A stretch of DNA of 6,430 nt from Clostridiales bacterium (GTDB lineage Bacteria > Bacillota > Clostridia > Lachnospirales > Lachnospiraceae). The stretch covers positions 1 to 6,430 of the forward strand of contig JAGZDD010000203.1 of NCBI GenBank assembly GCA_018369015.1, read 5' to 3'. Positions 5,415 to 6,430 of this stretch are shown here, in pieces. Under the pieces are notes generated by a model that saw only the letters and a list, made by a program, of their open reading frames with translations, did not search any database and was not told the origin of the DNA. Position 1 is the stretch's first letter; each line of letters begins with the position of its first letter. The translations under genes were made by a program, and so were the position numbers.

Positions 5415-6430
5415 ATGTTTACAAGTATTTACAGCGGCGCGGTGTGTGGAATTGACGGCCAGATCGTCTGTGTTGAGGCGGATATCAGCGATGGCTTTCC
5501 TACTTATTCTCTTGTAGGGTACCTGGCATCTGAGGTAAAAGAGGCCAGGGAGCGTGTTACCGCTGCTCTTAAAAATTCCGGGTATCGTGTGCCCGCAAAG
5601 AAAATTATTATCAATTTATCCCCGGCTGGGATGCGTAAGCAGGGAACGGCCTATGACCTTCCTATAGCGCTGGCGATCCTTGGTTCTCTCGGGGTTATTC
5701 CACAGAAAAAATTACAATCGGTTTTTGCCGTCGGGGAGTTAAGCTTAGACGGGAGCCTGCGTCCGGTGAAGGGGATTCTCCCGTTGATACTTATGGCAAA
5801 GAAAAAGGGATTTTCCAAGTGTATTATTCCCGCACAAAATGTCAGGGAGGCTTGCCTGGCCAAACGCTCTTTGGAAGGAGAGCCTGAGATTATTGGCATT
5901 TCGGACTTAAAAAGTGCATGGAACTATTTTTCGGGAAAGGGTCAAAATGCAGCTGGAATTTTCCAAGGTAAAGGAGCTAACGGGGCGGGTGGCAGGAGCA
6001 TTACACAAGAGACGGCGGCCTGGCTCCCAAAGCAGGAAAAGATTCGTGTGTCTGCTGGCGGGCTTGCTTTAGATAAAGAAGGGCAGAAAATAGCGCCGTA
6101 TGGCGATTTTTCGGAAATTACCGGCCAGGAGATGTTGAAGCGGGCCATTACCGTAGCTGTTTCTGGAATGCACCACCTGCTGATGATTGGCCCGCCGGGA
6201 AGTGGGAAATCTATGAGCGCCAGGGCAATTCGCGGGATTTTGCCGCCCATGACCTTTGAGGAAAGCTTAGAGGTCACTCAGCTTTACAGTGTGGCAGGCA
6301 TATTAGGGCCGGAGTGTACACTTGTGACCCAGCGGCCTTTTCGCAGTCCTCACCACACAATTCCCATAAAGGCCATGACCGGAGGCGGAAGGATCGCGTC
6401 GCCGGGGGAAATCAGTTTAGCTCACAGGGG
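5415..6430 (+). CDS. comM: YifB/ComM-family Mg-chelatase-like AAA+ ATPase (3' end outside window)
   Basis: In Haemophilus and Vibrio, ComM is a hexameric helicase that promotes branch migration during integration of transforming DNA. The role in clostridia is not established. The visible 338 residues have no stop and run off the right edge; the family is about 500 residues long. Residues 1-~165 form the Lon-protease-like ChlI domain, with FPTYSLVG (29-36), KIIINLSPAGMRKQGTAYDL (63-82) and VGELSLDG (106-113). After a glycine-rich linker comes the AAA+ domain with Walker A GPPGSGKS (259-266; Lys265), then RPFRSPHHT (307-315) and the GEISLAH segment (331-337) that precedes Walker B. Walker B itself lies beyond the edge. 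The start at ATG 5415 gives MFTSIYSGAV, usual for the family; GGGAGG (5398-5403) is eleven bases upstream, rather far. The in-frame GTG at 5406 is too near that site. Nothing around it points to a competence locus. Confidence 0.93.
   Translation, partial: MFTSIYSGAVCGIDGQIVCVEADISDGFPTYSLVGYLASEVKEARERVTAALKNSGYRVPAKKIIINLSPAGMRKQGTAYDLPIALAILGSLGVIPQKKLQSVFAVGELSLDGSLRPVKGILPLILMAKKKGFSKCIIPAQNVREACLAKRSLEGEPEIIGISDLKSAWNYFSGKGQNAAGIFQGKGANGAGGRSITQETAAWLPKQEKIRVSAGGLALDKEGQKIAPYGDFSEITGQEMLKRAITVAVSGMHHLLMIGPPGSGKSMSARAIRGILPPMTFEESLEVTQLYSVAGILGPECTLVTQRPFRSPHHTIPIKAMTGGGRIASPGEISLAHR

Overview
The window looks like a chromosomal segment of an anaerobic Firmicute, most likely a clostridium of the Lachnospiraceae type. 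This is inferred from four things: a dihydroorotate dehydrogenase of the NAD-linked PyrK/PyrD (class 1B) kind, strong AGGAGG-type ribosome binding sites, a DUF1847 protein, and moderate GC content with AT-rich promoters. No strain-level identification is possible from the sequence alone.

Layout. Positions 1-94 hold a long perfect palindrome. Positions ~95-619 hold the decayed remains of a gene that I read, across three frames, as a HipA/CtkA-like kinase-fold protein. Positions 620-786 hold an 11-bp inverted repeat and then a plausible extended -10 promoter. Positions 832-3870 are a forward pyrimidine operon, pyrC-pyrK-pyrD: dihydroorotase, then the electron-transfer and catalytic subunits of dihydroorotate dehydrogenase B. 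Together these carry out the two consecutive steps carbamoyl-aspartate -> dihydroorotate -> orotate. Positions 3871-3992 are the gap between convergent genes and contain a two-tier hairpin that probably terminates both strands. Positions 3993-5148 are a reverse-strand pair, dtd (D-aminoacyl-tRNA deacylase) followed by a cysteine-rich DUF1847 gene. Positions 5149-5414 are a divergent promoter region. From 5415 to the right edge runs the first two thirds or so of a ComM/YifB-family AAA+ ATPase gene, cut off by the window.

Most of the window is ordinary housekeeping. I do not see a convincing new multi-gene system. The most unusual material is non-coding or decayed: the kinase-like pseudogene, the 20-bp-arm palindrome, and a small family of CTGAA-xx-GTTA sequence elements that recurs only in the intergenic gaps. 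The least understood intact gene is the DUF1847 protein.
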